64,000 nt of DNA, from assembly GCF_007827695.1 (NCBI RefSeq), contig NZ_VITA01000012.1, positions 62,001 through 126,000 of the forward strand, in the 5' to 3' direction. Position numbers and translations under genes: made by a program. The notes under the pieces were generated by a model, which made no database searches, was not told where the DNA came from, and saw nothing but the letters and a program-made list of their open reading frames with translations. Source of the stretch: Sinorhizobium medicae (GTDB lineage Bacteria > Pseudomonadota > Alphaproteobacteria > Rhizobiales > Rhizobiaceae). Every line of letters begins with the position of its first letter. Positions within the stretch are counted from its first letter, which is position 1. This document shows positions 46,001-54,266 of this stretch, piece by piece.

Positions 46001-46160
46001 GCTCGCGAATCTCCACGCCGTTCCACGCGGCAAGGCCAGCCACGACGATCAATGTATTGACCACCAGTGCGAAGATCGGCCGGCGGATGAAGAGCGCTGT
46101 GAAGCCCGTCTTTCCGCCCTGCCCACCGCCTGGATGATGACCTCCCATGCCGATGTTCAT
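43026..46160 (-). CDS. RND-family efflux transporter
   Basis: A 1044-residue proton-driven RND pump of the hydrophobe/amphiphile type. The first helix (PIFALVVNTLIVVAGLAAW) is followed by GVEIRELPQVDQPVVSVTT, and the central helix bundle has GLVVDDAIVVLENI, which carries the proton-relay Asp pair. The adaptor gene directly upstream overlaps by ATGA. No outer-membrane TolC gene is adjacent. The frame extends to 46388 inside the adaptor gene, so I start at 46160. Confidence 0.94.
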   Translation of the reverse strand: MNIGMGGHHPGGGQGGKTGFTALFIRRPIFALVVNTLIVVAGLAAWNGVEIRELPQVDQPVVSVTTEFDGASPETIDREVTSVVEGAVSRVQGIKDISSTSSFGRSRVTLEFSDTTDIGQAANDVRDALGRITGQLPDDADEPRIVKADSDSQPIMRLALTSDTMSMDDMTLLVENEISDRLAAVEGVADVTVYGDQEKIFRIDVNQAKLAGRGVTVANLREALANASYDVPAGSLTSANQDISVRATADLQTPEQFENLMLGNNVRLRDVATVTLGPDTGTSALRSNGREGIGLGIIRQAQSNTVDISQGVRSVVNAISSDILPPGTELKVTSDDAVFINGAIHEVEIALFVAVFIVTLVIYLFLLDWRATLIPTITMPIALIGTVAAIYLAGFSINILTLLAIVLATGLVVDDAIVVLENIVRRRAEGLGPRAAAVHGTLEVFFAVLATTATLAAVFVPLSFLPGQTGGLFREFGFVLAFSILLSSFISLTLCPMLASRMLTKERQEHQGVMQRFGQRASAFYRVTLGACLNAPLIVFAVAAFFTAAGALGFLTLKSELTPNEDRSQVMLRINAPQGVSLEYTQAQIRRIEEGLQPLLKSGEISNVFSISGQGGSANSGFMVLTLAQWEERDRTQSQIVADINRMTAKIPSLRAFTIQANSLGIRGAGSGLQVALVGNDYTKLGDAAAKLLRAMEDSGRFENVRLNYEANQAQLSVTIDRERTSDLGVDIGGLSWALQAMLDGSSVVDIFVEGEAYPVKLLSSTEPLNDPTDLQNIFIKAGDGRIVPMSSIATIEEKAVAPQLSRESQLRAVSLSAGLKSDLALGEALSMVEEMAEPILPPGSRIMPLAEAATLDENANGLFVTFGFAIVIIFLVLAAQFESFVSGLIIMSTVPLGLACAIFAMILTGNTLNIYSQIGLVMLVGIMAKNGILIVEFANQLRDRGQDVRSAIENAANIRLRPVMMTMIATVVGAVPLVLASGAGAEARIALGWVLVGGLGLAVIVTLYLTPVAYLVIAGFTKPHADEERKLEEEMKAAEVLKI

Positions 46161-47368
46161 TGCGCGTCTCCCGCAACCTTCTGCCCGGCCTCGGCCGCAG
46201 GCTCGCCGGCAATGCGCACGGCGCCGCCGTCGCGCAGCCGCTGCACGCCTTCGGTGACGACTCGGTCGCCCTCGGCGAGTTCCGCTTCCACGAGCACCTT
46301 GTCGGGGTTGCGCTGGATAATTTTGATCGGCACACGCTCGCTCTTGTCGCCATTGACGCGCCAGACAAAGGATCCTTCGGAGCTCCACTGGATCGCCAGC
46401 GGGTCGACGGTGGGATAACGATCACCTTCGAATGCCACTGTGACCGAGAAGGACATGCCGGCGCGCAGCATGTCGTCCGGATTCTCGAGTCTTGCCCGGA
46501 CCCTGAGCGTTCGGCTCTCCGGGTCCAGGCGGTTGTCTATCGCATGAACAACGCCCTGGAGTGCGCGGGCTGGCCGCGCGATCGCGTTCGCGGTCACCGG
46601 CTGATCGACGAAGATCTTGCCCGCGAAGCGCTCTGGAACCCAGAAATCGACCAGGATTTGCGAACGGTCGTCAACCACCGCGATCGGCGTCGATGTCGTG
46701 ACGTAATCTCCTATATTGACGGTGATGATGCCCACGACGCCCTTTGAAGGCGCTGCGATATCGCGCCGCTTCAGGTCGAGTTCGGCCGTTTTCAGCGCCA
46801 GTTCGGCCGCCTGCAGCGCAAATTCGGCGTCACGCACTTCGACCGCCGTCACTGCGCGCGCGGTGCTGAGATTGCGGTAGCGCTCGACTTTTTCCCGGGC
46901 GCTGTCGCGGGTCAACCGTGCCTGCTCGGCAGCAATCATCTGATCGTCGCTGTCGAGACGGGCGATTACCTGGCCTTCCGCGATCCTGTCACCCGATTTT
47001 ACCAGTATTTCCGTGAGGTTTCCGGTTGCGGTCGGCGTAACCGTAACCGAACGGATCGCTTCGCCGTTGCCGATGGCATTCAGTCTGTCGTTGACGAGTG
47101 AGCTCGCGGCCGGCCGGACGACGACCAGCGGAACGTCCGCAAAGCCGCCAAGCCCCCCCTGCCCGCGTCCGCCCTGCCCGCGGCCGGCATTACCGGAACC
47201 GCCGCGTCCCGCTTGGCCGTCCTGCGGCCCTGACAGGGCATCGATCAACGGCTGCGAAACGCCGATCGCGGCCAAGGTCTCGCCCGCTCCGGGTGCAAAA
47301 CGCACCCAGGCCGCGCCCCCGACGGCGAGGACGACGACGCTGATCGCGAGCTGATTCCAAAAGCGCAT
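46157..47368 (-). CDS. RND membrane-fusion (adaptor) protein
   Basis: A 403-residue HlyD/MexE-type periplasmic adaptor. An N-terminal anchor helix (AISVVVLAVGGAAWVRF), then a Gly/Arg/Gln-rich linker at about 52-75, a lipoyl/hairpin region (SVTVTPTATGNLTEILVKSG, KSGDRIAEGQVIARLD), and the beta-barrel domains. It joins the RND pump to an outer-membrane channel. Ribosome site TTGGAGATG. It is the first gene of the pump operon. Confidence 0.93.
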   Translation of the reverse strand: MRFWNQLAISVVVLAVGGAAWVRFAPGAGETLAAIGVSQPLIDALSGPQDGQAGRGGSGNAGRGQGGRGQGGLGGFADVPLVVVRPAASSLVNDRLNAIGNGEAIRSVTVTPTATGNLTEILVKSGDRIAEGQVIARLDSDDQMIAAEQARLTRDSAREKVERYRNLSTARAVTAVEVRDAEFALQAAELALKTAELDLKRRDIAAPSKGVVGIITVNIGDYVTTSTPIAVVDDRSQILVDFWVPERFAGKIFVDQPVTANAIARPARALQGVVHAIDNRLDPESRTLRVRARLENPDDMLRAGMSFSVTVAFEGDRYPTVDPLAIQWSSEGSFVWRVNGDKSERVPIKIIQRNPDKVLVEAELAEGDRVVTEGVQRLRDGGAVRIAGEPAAEAGQKVAGDAQ

Positions 47369-47689
47369 TCACATCTCCAAAAAGAAAAGCGCGCTCCAAC
47401 GGGTGCGCACACCCGATGGAACGTCCCGATTTGTGCGGATTATCCTTGTTTGCGGACGGCCGGGCAATCTCGGAATGGCATCATTTCGCAATTGTAATAA
47501 AAGCGATTTTGTTGTTCGCATGATGGCGCTTGCTCCAACCGTCCACCGCACGCGCCGACGGCGAAGCGACGGCATGTTTACAGCCTCCGCGGCTCGGCTA
47601 TTCTGTCCAGCGGCGGCGACTGTTTCGGACCGGCACTCGTCGCGAACGAAGACTGGCCGCAGGGCGATTGGCCGCAAGGGAGATTGGCA
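47369..47689. other. Divergent intergenic region before the efflux operon
   Basis: 321 bases between the divergent efflux adaptor and cyclase-family hydrolase genes. No regulator gene and no convincing inverted-repeat operator was found. It presumably holds both promoters. Confidence 0.4.
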
Positions 47690-48511
47690 ATGTGCGATGC
47701 ATGCGTCTTGGAGTCGGTCAAGCAAAGGATGTTGTCGCGGCGCGGATTGCTCCGTGCCGCCGCGGTCGCCACGGCAGGCCTTGCCGCCGCGAACATGGGG
47801 ATCGCACCTGCGGCGCTTGCCGCCGGCCATGGCAGCGTCACCGACCTCACCCACGAGCTTCACGAAGACTTCCCGACCTTTTTCGGTCAGCAGCAATTCT
47901 TCCGGGAGCAGAAGTTCAAATATTCCGAACACAAGTTCAACCTGTTCGAGCTTCGGGTAAACGAGCACACCGGCACCCATGTCGACGCGCCGCTGCATTT
48001 CTCCGCCGATGGACTTTCGGTGGCGGAGCTGCCCGTCGAAAAGCTTGTCGTGCCGCTGTGCGTCGTCGACATCCGCGAGAAGGCGGCCGCCGATCCGGAT
48101 GCGCAGCTAACGCCGGATGACATCAAGGCGTGGGTTGCCGCCAATGGAGAAATTCCGGAAAACGCCTGCGTCGCCATGCTCTCGGGCTGGGCTGATCATC
48201 TCGGCACCGACAAGTTCCGCAATGCGGACGCGGCCGGAAAGCTGCACTTCCCCGGCTTTCATGCGGAAGCCGCCAAGCTCCTGATCGAGGAAACCAAGGC
48301 GGCCGGCATTGCCGTGGACACGCTCTCGCTCGATCACGGCGCCTCGCCGGATTTCGCCACCCATCATGCCTGGCTTCCGGAAGGCAGATGGGGGCTCGAG
48401 GCAGCCGCCAATCTCGACAAGCTGCCGGCGAAGGGTGCGACGATCGTTCTCGGCGCGCCGAAGCACCGCGGCGGCACGGGCGGACCGGCGCGCGTCTTCG
48501 CGCTCGTTTGA
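47690..48511 (+). CDS. Tat-exported cyclase-family (kynurenine formamidase-like) hydrolase
   Basis: A 273-residue cyclase-family hydrolase (PF04199). The N-terminus carries a twin-arginine signal (SRRGLLRAAAVATAGLAAA) with cleavage near AALAAG, so it folds before export. The metal-binding motif is HTGTHVDAPLHF and the second is SLDHGASPDF. Family members hydrolyse amides such as N-formylkynurenine; the substrate here is unknown. ATG 47690 follows AAGGGAGATTGGCA. The next gene encodes an AhpD-like protein. Confidence 0.9.
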   Translation: MCDACVLESVKQRMLSRRGLLRAAAVATAGLAAANMGIAPAALAAGHGSVTDLTHELHEDFPTFFGQQQFFREQKFKYSEHKFNLFELRVNEHTGTHVDAPLHFSADGLSVAELPVEKLVVPLCVVDIREKAAADPDAQLTPDDIKAWVAANGEIPENACVAMLSGWADHLGTDKFRNADAAGKLHFPGFHAEAAKLLIEETKAAGIAVDTLSLDHGASPDFATHHAWLPEGRWGLEAAANLDKLPAKGATIVLGAPKHRGGTGGPARVFALV

Positions 48512-48530
48512 GCGACTGGAAAGGGAAAAT

Positions 48531-48962
48531 ATGAGCACTGTCGCCCCTCCGCCCGATCCGGAAGCCGATCCGCGCGTCAAGGCCGTTTTCGATGACATTC
48601 GCGCCACGCGTAAATCGGACTTCATCAACAATATGTGGCTTTGGCTCGCCTTCGACCCCGACCTGCTGGAGCGTACCTGGGCGGAGGTCAAGACGGTAAT
48701 GGCGATGCCGTCGCCGCTCGATCCGTTGATGAAGGAGATGCTCTATATCGCCGTTTCCGTAACCAATGGCTGCGGATATTGCATTCATTCCCACACCGCC
48801 GCGGCGAAGGTCAAAGGGATGACTGACGCCGAGCATGCGGATCTTATGCGTGTCATTTCGCTCGCCGCCAAGACCAACCAGCTGGCGATGGCCCTGCAGG
48901 TTCCGGTCGATACGGTGTTCGATGCGTCCGGCGAAACAAAAGCTTCAGAACGCCCAGCCTGA
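48531..48962 (+). CDS. Carboxymuconolactone decarboxylase / AhpD-like protein
   Basis: A 143-residue protein of the CMD/AhpD group. The redox-active CxxC with the downstream His is present (VTNGCGYCIHSHTAAAKVKG), which points to alkylhydroperoxidase-type redox chemistry rather than decarboxylation. It starts 19 bases after the hydrolase gene with GGAAAGGGAAAAT, so the two are probably co-transcribed. Confidence 0.9.
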   Translation: MSTVAPPPDPEADPRVKAVFDDIRATRKSDFINNMWLWLAFDPDLLERTWAEVKTVMAMPSPLDPLMKEMLYIAVSVTNGCGYCIHSHTAAAKVKGMTDAEHADLMRVISLAAKTNQLAMALQVPVDTVFDASGETKASERPA

Positions 48963-49066
48963 AAATGCCATTCTTTCCACAGGCATGCCGGCAAGGGTGA
49001 AGTATCCGGAATAAAAGAAGAACATCATTTCTGGCCTTTCGGTCCCGAATCACTACATTGGGCCGC

Positions 49067-51619
49067 ATGAGCAAAGGATTTGACGATATTCCCTTCTTCG
49101 ACGAGGAGCCCGCTCCCCGGCAAGCGGCGGCTGCTACCGGCGGGATCGCCGCACGCGCCATGGCCGCCCGCGACAAGGCCCAGCGGCCGGACTACCTCTC
49201 CGGCCTCAATCCGGAGCAGCGTGAGGCGGTCGAGGCACTGGAGGGTCCGGTGCTCGTCCTCGCCGGAGCCGGTACCGGCAAGACGCGGGTCCTGACGACG
49301 CGGATCGCGCATATCCTCTCGACCGGCCGCGCCTTTCCCTCGCAGATCCTCGCCGTCACCTTCACCAACAAGGCAGCGCGGGAAATGAAGGAGCGCATCG
49401 GCGTGCTCGTCGGCCACGCCGTCGAAGGCATGCCCTGGCTCGGGACCTTCCACTCGATCGGGGTCAAACTCCTTCGCCGCCATGCGGAGCTGGTGGGGTT
49501 GAGGTCGGACTTCACCATTCTCGACACCGATGACGTCGTCCGTCTCATCAAGCAGCTCATCCAGGCCGAAGGGCTCGACGACAAGCGTTGGCCGGCCAAG
49601 CAATTCGCCGGTATGATCGACACCTGGAAGAACAAGGGACTGGACCCCTCGCAGATCCCCGAAGGCGATGCCCGCGCATTCGCGAATGGCAAGGGCCGCG
49701 AGCTCTATGCCGCCTACCAGAATCGGCTGCTGACGCTCAATGCCTGCGATTTCGGCGATCTGCTGCTTCATCCGATCCGCATGTTCCGCGCCAATCCGGA
49801 CGTGCTGAAGGAGTATCACGGCAAGTTCCGCTATATCCTCGTCGACGAATATCAGGACACGAATACGGCGCAATATATGTGGCTGCGGCTGCTCGCCCAG
49901 CGGCCGCGGCCGTCTGAGCGATCTGCCTCGGCAGGTCCGGGCGACGCCCGGCAAGGCCAGGTGGCCGCCGCGCCCGATCGCGCGCCCCCGCGCAGCGGCG
50001 ACAGCGTGAGCGCAAGCAAACAGCAGCAAATAAATATTTGCTGCGTCGGCGATGACGACCAGTCCATCTACGGCTGGCGTGGCGCCGAGGTGGACAACAT
50101 CCTCCGCTTCGAGAAGGATTTCCCCGGCGCCAAGGTCATCAAGCTGGAGCGCAACTACCGCTCCACCGAACATATCCTCGGCGCGGCAGCGCATCTGATT
50201 GCTCATAACGAAGGCCGTCTCGGCAAGACGCTCTTTACGGAACGCACGAATCCTGAGGACGAGAAGGTGCATGTGCATGCTGCCTGGGACTCCGAAGAAG
50301 AGGCCCGCGCGGTCGGCGAGGAGATCGAGCAGCTCCAGCGCAAGAATCACAAACTGAACGACATAGCGATCCTGGTGCGCGCCTCCTTTCAGATGCGCGA
50401 GTTCGAAGATCGCTTCGTCACTCTCGGCCTCAACTATCGCGTTATCGGCGGTCCCCGCTTTTACGAGCGGATGGAAATCCGCGATGCCATGGCCTATTTC
50501 CGCCTCGTCTGTCAGCCGGCCGACGACCTCGCCTTCGAGCGCATCGTCAATACGCCGAAACGGGGCCTTGGCGACACGACCGTCCGCACGCTTCACGACT
50601 ATGCCCGCGCCCGCGACATCCCCATGCTGGCTGCGGCAAGCGAAATCATCGAGACGGACGAGTTGAAAGCGAAGGCGCGCAAGTCCCTCTTCGACGTCGT
50701 CGCGGATTTCCGCCGCTGGCAGACATTGCTCGAAACGACGCCACACACCGAACTCGCGGAACAGATTCTCGAAGAGAGCGGCTACACCGCAATGTGGCAG
50801 GCCGACAAATCGGCGGAGGCACCCGGGCGCCTCGAAAACCTGAAGGAGCTCATCCGTTCGATGGAAGCCTTCGAGTCGATGCGTGGTTTCCTCGAGCACG
50901 TCGCCCTCGTCATGGACGCCGAGCAGAACGAGAATATGGACGCAGTTTCAATCATGACGCTGCATTCGGCCAAGGGACTGGAATTCAGTACCGTCTTCCT
51001 GCCCGGCTGGGAGGAAGGACTCTTCCCGCACCAGCGCGCTCTCGACGAGGGCGGCCGCTCCGGGCTGGAGGAAGAACGCCGCCTCGCCTATGTCGGAATT
51101 ACCCGCGCCAAGCACCGCTGCCATATCTGGTTCGTGTCGAACCGGCGCATCCACGGTCTCTGGCAGTCGACGCTTCCATCGCGCTTTCTCGACGAGCTCC
51201 CGATCGCCCATGTTGAGGTCGCCGAACAGGAGGCCTCCTATGGCGGCTATAGTCGCGGCTACGGGCAGTCACGATTCGACAAGGCCGATCCATTCGAAAA
51301 CAGCTACCAGACGCCCGGCTGGAAGCGCGCGCAGCAGCACCGTTCGGAGGCCACCCGCGACAACTGGGGCACCCGGTCCGGCCACTCTGTTGAACGCATC
51401 GGTTACGGCGAATCGGGCCCTCGCACCCGCACCATCGAAGGCGAGCTCGTCGCCAAGTCGACCACGGCCGAACCATCCCGCTTCAACGTCGGCGACCGCG
51501 TCTTCCACATCAAGTTCGGCAACGGAAACATCGCGGCGATCGAGGGGAACAAGCTGACGATCGACTTCGATCGCGCCGGGCAGAAACGCGTGCTGGATGG
51601 GTTTGTCGAGCGGGCGTGA
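49067..51619 (+). CDS. uvrD: UvrD/PcrA-type DNA helicase with inserted segment
   Basis: An 850-residue superfamily 1A helicase for nucleotide-excision and mismatch repair. Walker A is AGAGTGKTR (67-75), motif Ia is TFTNKAAREM, motif II ILVDEYQD (257-264), motif III DDDQSIYGWRGA (329-340), and motif V/VI STVFLPGWEEGLFPH to EEERRLAYVGITRA. Between motifs II and III is an in-frame insert of about 42 residues (279-320; DNA 49901-50026), rich in Pro, Ala, Arg and Ser and palindromic at DNA level. The C-terminal tail carries a KOW-like domain. Start ATG 49067; TTG at 49058 is possible. Confidence 0.95.
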   Translation: MSKGFDDIPFFDEEPAPRQAAAATGGIAARAMAARDKAQRPDYLSGLNPEQREAVEALEGPVLVLAGAGTGKTRVLTTRIAHILSTGRAFPSQILAVTFTNKAAREMKERIGVLVGHAVEGMPWLGTFHSIGVKLLRRHAELVGLRSDFTILDTDDVVRLIKQLIQAEGLDDKRWPAKQFAGMIDTWKNKGLDPSQIPEGDARAFANGKGRELYAAYQNRLLTLNACDFGDLLLHPIRMFRANPDVLKEYHGKFRYILVDEYQDTNTAQYMWLRLLAQRPRPSERSASAGPGDARQGQVAAAPDRAPPRSGDSVSASKQQQINICCVGDDDQSIYGWRGAEVDNILRFEKDFPGAKVIKLERNYRSTEHILGAAAHLIAHNEGRLGKTLFTERTNPEDEKVHVHAAWDSEEEARAVGEEIEQLQRKNHKLNDIAILVRASFQMREFEDRFVTLGLNYRVIGGPRFYERMEIRDAMAYFRLVCQPADDLAFERIVNTPKRGLGDTTVRTLHDYARARDIPMLAAASEIIETDELKAKARKSLFDVVADFRRWQTLLETTPHTELAEQILEESGYTAMWQADKSAEAPGRLENLKELIRSMEAFESMRGFLEHVALVMDAEQNENMDAVSIMTLHSAKGLEFSTVFLPGWEEGLFPHQRALDEGGRSGLEEERRLAYVGITRAKHRCHIWFVSNRRIHGLWQSTLPSRFLDELPIAHVEVAEQEASYGGYSRGYGQSRFDKADPFENSYQTPGWKRAQQHRSEATRDNWGTRSGHSVERIGYGESGPRTRTIEGELVAKSTTAEPSRFNVGDRVFHIKFGNGNIAAIEGNKLTIDFDRAGQKRVLDGFVERA

Positions 51620-51722
51620 AGCTGGAGCCTTCCTGCCGGAGCGCTGGTGAACGAAGTTTGTGCTTCGGATGGGCTCCGCACCCCCTCGATGGCGTAATCC
51701 CACTAAACGAAACGGATCTCGA

Positions 51723-52832
51723 TCAGATCGTCACCGTGCGGGCGCCCCACGGGGTTACCGGTTGCAGGCGACGGCATGATGCAATTGCGGCAAACGTCAA
51801 AGCAAGGCCATCGAGATTGGCTCGGGCATTGTGAAGGGGCTCCCGACCATCCTCGATCGCGCACAATAATTCGCCCATTGCACCCCGGAATCCGTCGTTG
51901 AACCAGGTTCCGGAAAGAACGGGCCGAGCAATGCCGTTCTCGGTTGAAAGTTCGACACTCTGCCGGCCGAGATTTGGTCCCCAGCTGGACAGGCTACCCT
52001 TCGTCCCCGCTATATAAGTTCGGTCCAAGGGACCATATGGAACGGATCCGTCGAAAACGAGCGAGGCCTGCCCTCCTTCGAATTGCACGAGGGCTTGTGC
52101 CAGAAGCGGCGGGGCGACGCTCTGGCCCGACGCACGCGTGCGGGTAGCGATCACTGACGTGGCGCGGTTTCCAATCACGCTTGCGAGGAAATCGAACCAA
52201 TGAATGGCGAAGTCCTGAAACACGAGGTCATCGATATTCTCGAAAGGCGTGCCCCTGATCCAGCCATGGTTCCAATGTACGCCGATATGGCAGGACATGA
52301 GGTCCCCGATCACACCGCTTGTGACGGCTTCGCGCATGTAGCCGAGATGCGGTGCCCAGCGCCCATTCTGATTGACGGCGAGCTTTAACCCCTGCTGCTC
52401 GGCGATCTCCACTAGCCGCAGCCCTGCATCGAGGTCGAGGACGAATGGTTTCTGGGACAGCACGTGCTTGCCTGCGCGAAGCGCGCTTTCGATCATGGGC
52501 GCCCGCGCGATGGGGTGCGTCGTGATATCGACGACATCGATATCGTCGCGTCTGATGACGCTGTCAAAGTCATCCGAAATATCGGCAGACGGGAAAAACG
52601 CGTCGCGACGCTCGATCGCCTTGGAGAGCGTGCGGTTGCAGATCACCCTCACGTCGTATCCGGCGCTCCGATAGGCGTCCAGATGGGCGAAGGAGATGCC
52701 CCCGGCACCTACGACGGCAATGCCCGGCGCGTAGGACCTGGTTCTCGGCGGTCGGTAATTCAGGACGGGTGCGTCGACGAGGGGCACTTCCGCCGTTTCG
52801 AGCGCATAGTCGCTCTCGTCCGGTTTGCTCAT
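51723..52832 (-). CDS. Gfo/Idh/MocA-family oxidoreductase
   Basis: A 369-residue NAD(P)-dependent sugar oxidoreductase. The Rossmann nucleotide-binding motif is GIAVVGAGGISFAHLDAYR (residues 37-55), and the usual EKP is replaced by SQKP in GKHVLSQKPFVLDLDAG. The C-terminal substrate domain has FQDFAIHWFDFL, the conserved catalytic His region. Its start is reached by ATGA overlap from a 30-codon frame. It is divergent from the LacI regulator and likely part of that sugar system. Confidence 0.9.
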   Translation of the reverse strand: MSKPDESDYALETAEVPLVDAPVLNYRPPRTRSYAPGIAVVGAGGISFAHLDAYRSAGYDVRVICNRTLSKAIERRDAFFPSADISDDFDSVIRRDDIDVVDITTHPIARAPMIESALRAGKHVLSQKPFVLDLDAGLRLVEIAEQQGLKLAVNQNGRWAPHLGYMREAVTSGVIGDLMSCHIGVHWNHGWIRGTPFENIDDLVFQDFAIHWFDFLASVIGNRATSVIATRTRASGQSVAPPLLAQALVQFEGGQASLVFDGSVPYGPLDRTYIAGTKGSLSSWGPNLGRQSVELSTENGIARPVLSGTWFNDGFRGAMGELLCAIEDGREPLHNARANLDGLALTFAAIASCRRLQPVTPWGARTVTI

Positions 52833-52921
52833 GGTAGGAGCTCCACGGTGCGCCTTTCCCGGGCGGAGAGAACGGCGCTGTCGATGATCTGCTGGCCTCC
52901 GGCGATAGGCCATTTTGCCAT
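52829..52921 (-). CDS. Short coupled ORF upstream of the oxidoreductase
   Basis: A 30-codon frame (MAKWPIAGGQQIIDSAVL, then SARERRTVELLP). It has an outstanding ribosome site, AAAGGGGAGGACGTGCGCG before its ATG, and its stop overlaps the oxidoreductase ATG by ATGA. Whether it is a real peptide, a coupling leader or the remnant of a lost gene is not clear; no family is recognised. Confidence 0.5.
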   Translation of the reverse strand: MAKWPIAGGQQIIDSAVLSARERRTVELLP

Positions 52922-53206
52922 CGCGCACGTCCTCCCCTTTGGTCGAAGCGACCTGCCCCTCTGCGTGTTCCAGCGTCCCCAGGTACCGCCACGACATCCG
53001 CATTGTACATCAATTTGACGCATCATTCTGAAGCTATTAGCGTCTAGCCACGATTGTCAACATGTATGCGCTCGATTACACTCGCGGTTCATGGAGAAAA
53101 GCTACCATCGAACATTCAGGCCAAACGGCGGATAAAACACTCAATTTGAGGTAAAACCATTGACCGCCGTATTCTCCGCATCTAGATTCCCTCCGATATC
53201 AAGGGA
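52922..53206. promoter_or_regulatory. Divergent control region of the LacI sugar cluster
   Basis: Holds the promoters of the oxidoreductase (leftward) and of the LacI regulator (rightward). Two TCAA-T-TTGA palindromes, at 53010-53018 and 53141-53149 (extended CTCAATTTGAG at 53140-53150), resemble half of the big dyad at 55502-55540 and are candidate operators. Confidence 0.55.
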
Positions 53207-54244
53207 ATGACAGGAAAATGCCACGTGGTGAAATCGCGGCCGAAAGTGGATGAAATTGCCCGCATGGCCGGCGTGTCGAAGGCGACCGTCGACCGGGTGC
53301 TCAACAATCGGCCGGGGGTGCAGGAGCATACGCGCGCTCACGTGATGGCCATCGCTGCAAGCCTCGCCGAAACGCCGGGAGAAGTCTCGAACCCCGGTAA
53401 AATCGGCCTGGACTTCATCCTCCCGGGCGGCACGAACCCCTTTATCGCGGATCTGGCGCTCCACCTGGAGCGGCAGGCCGCGGTGCGACCGGATGTAGAC
53501 GTCATCATCCATCGGCTGAACGGCATCGAGCCCGAGGAAATTGCCGAGAAACTGACAAGCCTTCGCCCCTCCTGCAAGGGCGTCGGCCTGATCGGGCTCG
53601 ACAGCCCGGCGGTCCGGGAGGCGTTGCGGCAGCGGATCGCGGCGGGCGTCCCGGTGCTCACCCTTGTCTCCGACATCAGTCACGTCGGGCGGGTGAGCTA
53701 TGTCGGCATTGACAACCGGGCCGCGGGGCGGCTGGCCGGATACCTGATCGGGCGCTTCGTGCCGGGCGCGAGGGGAAAGATCGCGCTGATTGCCGGTGCC
53801 CTTGCCTATCGCGGCCATGAAGAACGCGAAATGGGTTTCCGGCACGTGCTCGACGAGCGGTTCCCTCTTCTGGAGATCATCGCCGTTCGTGAGGTCAAGG
53901 AGAACCCCGAGCGCGCTTACAGCGAAGTGCGCACGCTGCTCGCCGAGGAGCCCGAACTCGTCGCGATCTACTGCATCGGCGCCGGCCATGCAGGCATTGC
54001 TCGCGCCTTGAAGGAGGCCGGGCGGGAGAAGTCCCTGATCTTCGTAGGGCACGACCTCACCGACGATACCCGTCAGTATCTGCTGAGCGGCGTCATGGAC
54101 GCGGTGATCGATCAGAACGCCGGGGTCGAAGCGCGCGAAGCCATCGACCGTCTCGTGCGCGCCACCCGCAACGAGACCTCGATCTCTGCGGCGACGATCC
54201 GCATTCAATCGGTTTTCAGCGAAAACATCCCAGCCGACGCCTGA
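53207..54244 (+). CDS. LacI-family transcriptional regulator
   Basis: A 345-residue LacI-type regulator. The helix-turn-helix with hinge is KVDEIARMAGVSKATVDRVL to NNRPGVQEHTRAHV (residues 12-45), followed by a periplasmic-binding-protein-like ligand domain (GKIGLDFILPGGTNPF, then two lobes). It likely senses the sugar handled by the adjacent ABC genes. The ATG 53207 has a poor site; GTG at 53225 or 53228 may be the true start, trimming six or seven residues. Confidence 0.93.
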   Translation: MTGKCHVVKSRPKVDEIARMAGVSKATVDRVLNNRPGVQEHTRAHVMAIAASLAETPGEVSNPGKIGLDFILPGGTNPFIADLALHLERQAAVRPDVDVIIHRLNGIEPEEIAEKLTSLRPSCKGVGLIGLDSPAVREALRQRIAAGVPVLTLVSDISHVGRVSYVGIDNRAAGRLAGYLIGRFVPGARGKIALIAGALAYRGHEEREMGFRHVLDERFPLLEIIAVREVKENPERAYSEVRTLLAEEPELVAIYCIGAGHAGIARALKEAGREKSLIFVGHDLTDDTRQYLLSGVMDAVIDQNAGVEAREAIDRLVRATRNETSISAATIRIQSVFSENIPADA

Positions 54245-54266
54245 ATCGCCGCAAACGGAGCAAAAC

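Noticed and set aside
49025..50899. 624-codon open frame on the minus strand
   Set aside because: It is the antisense of uvrD; its length results from high-GC codon bias, and it has no family motif or ribosome site.
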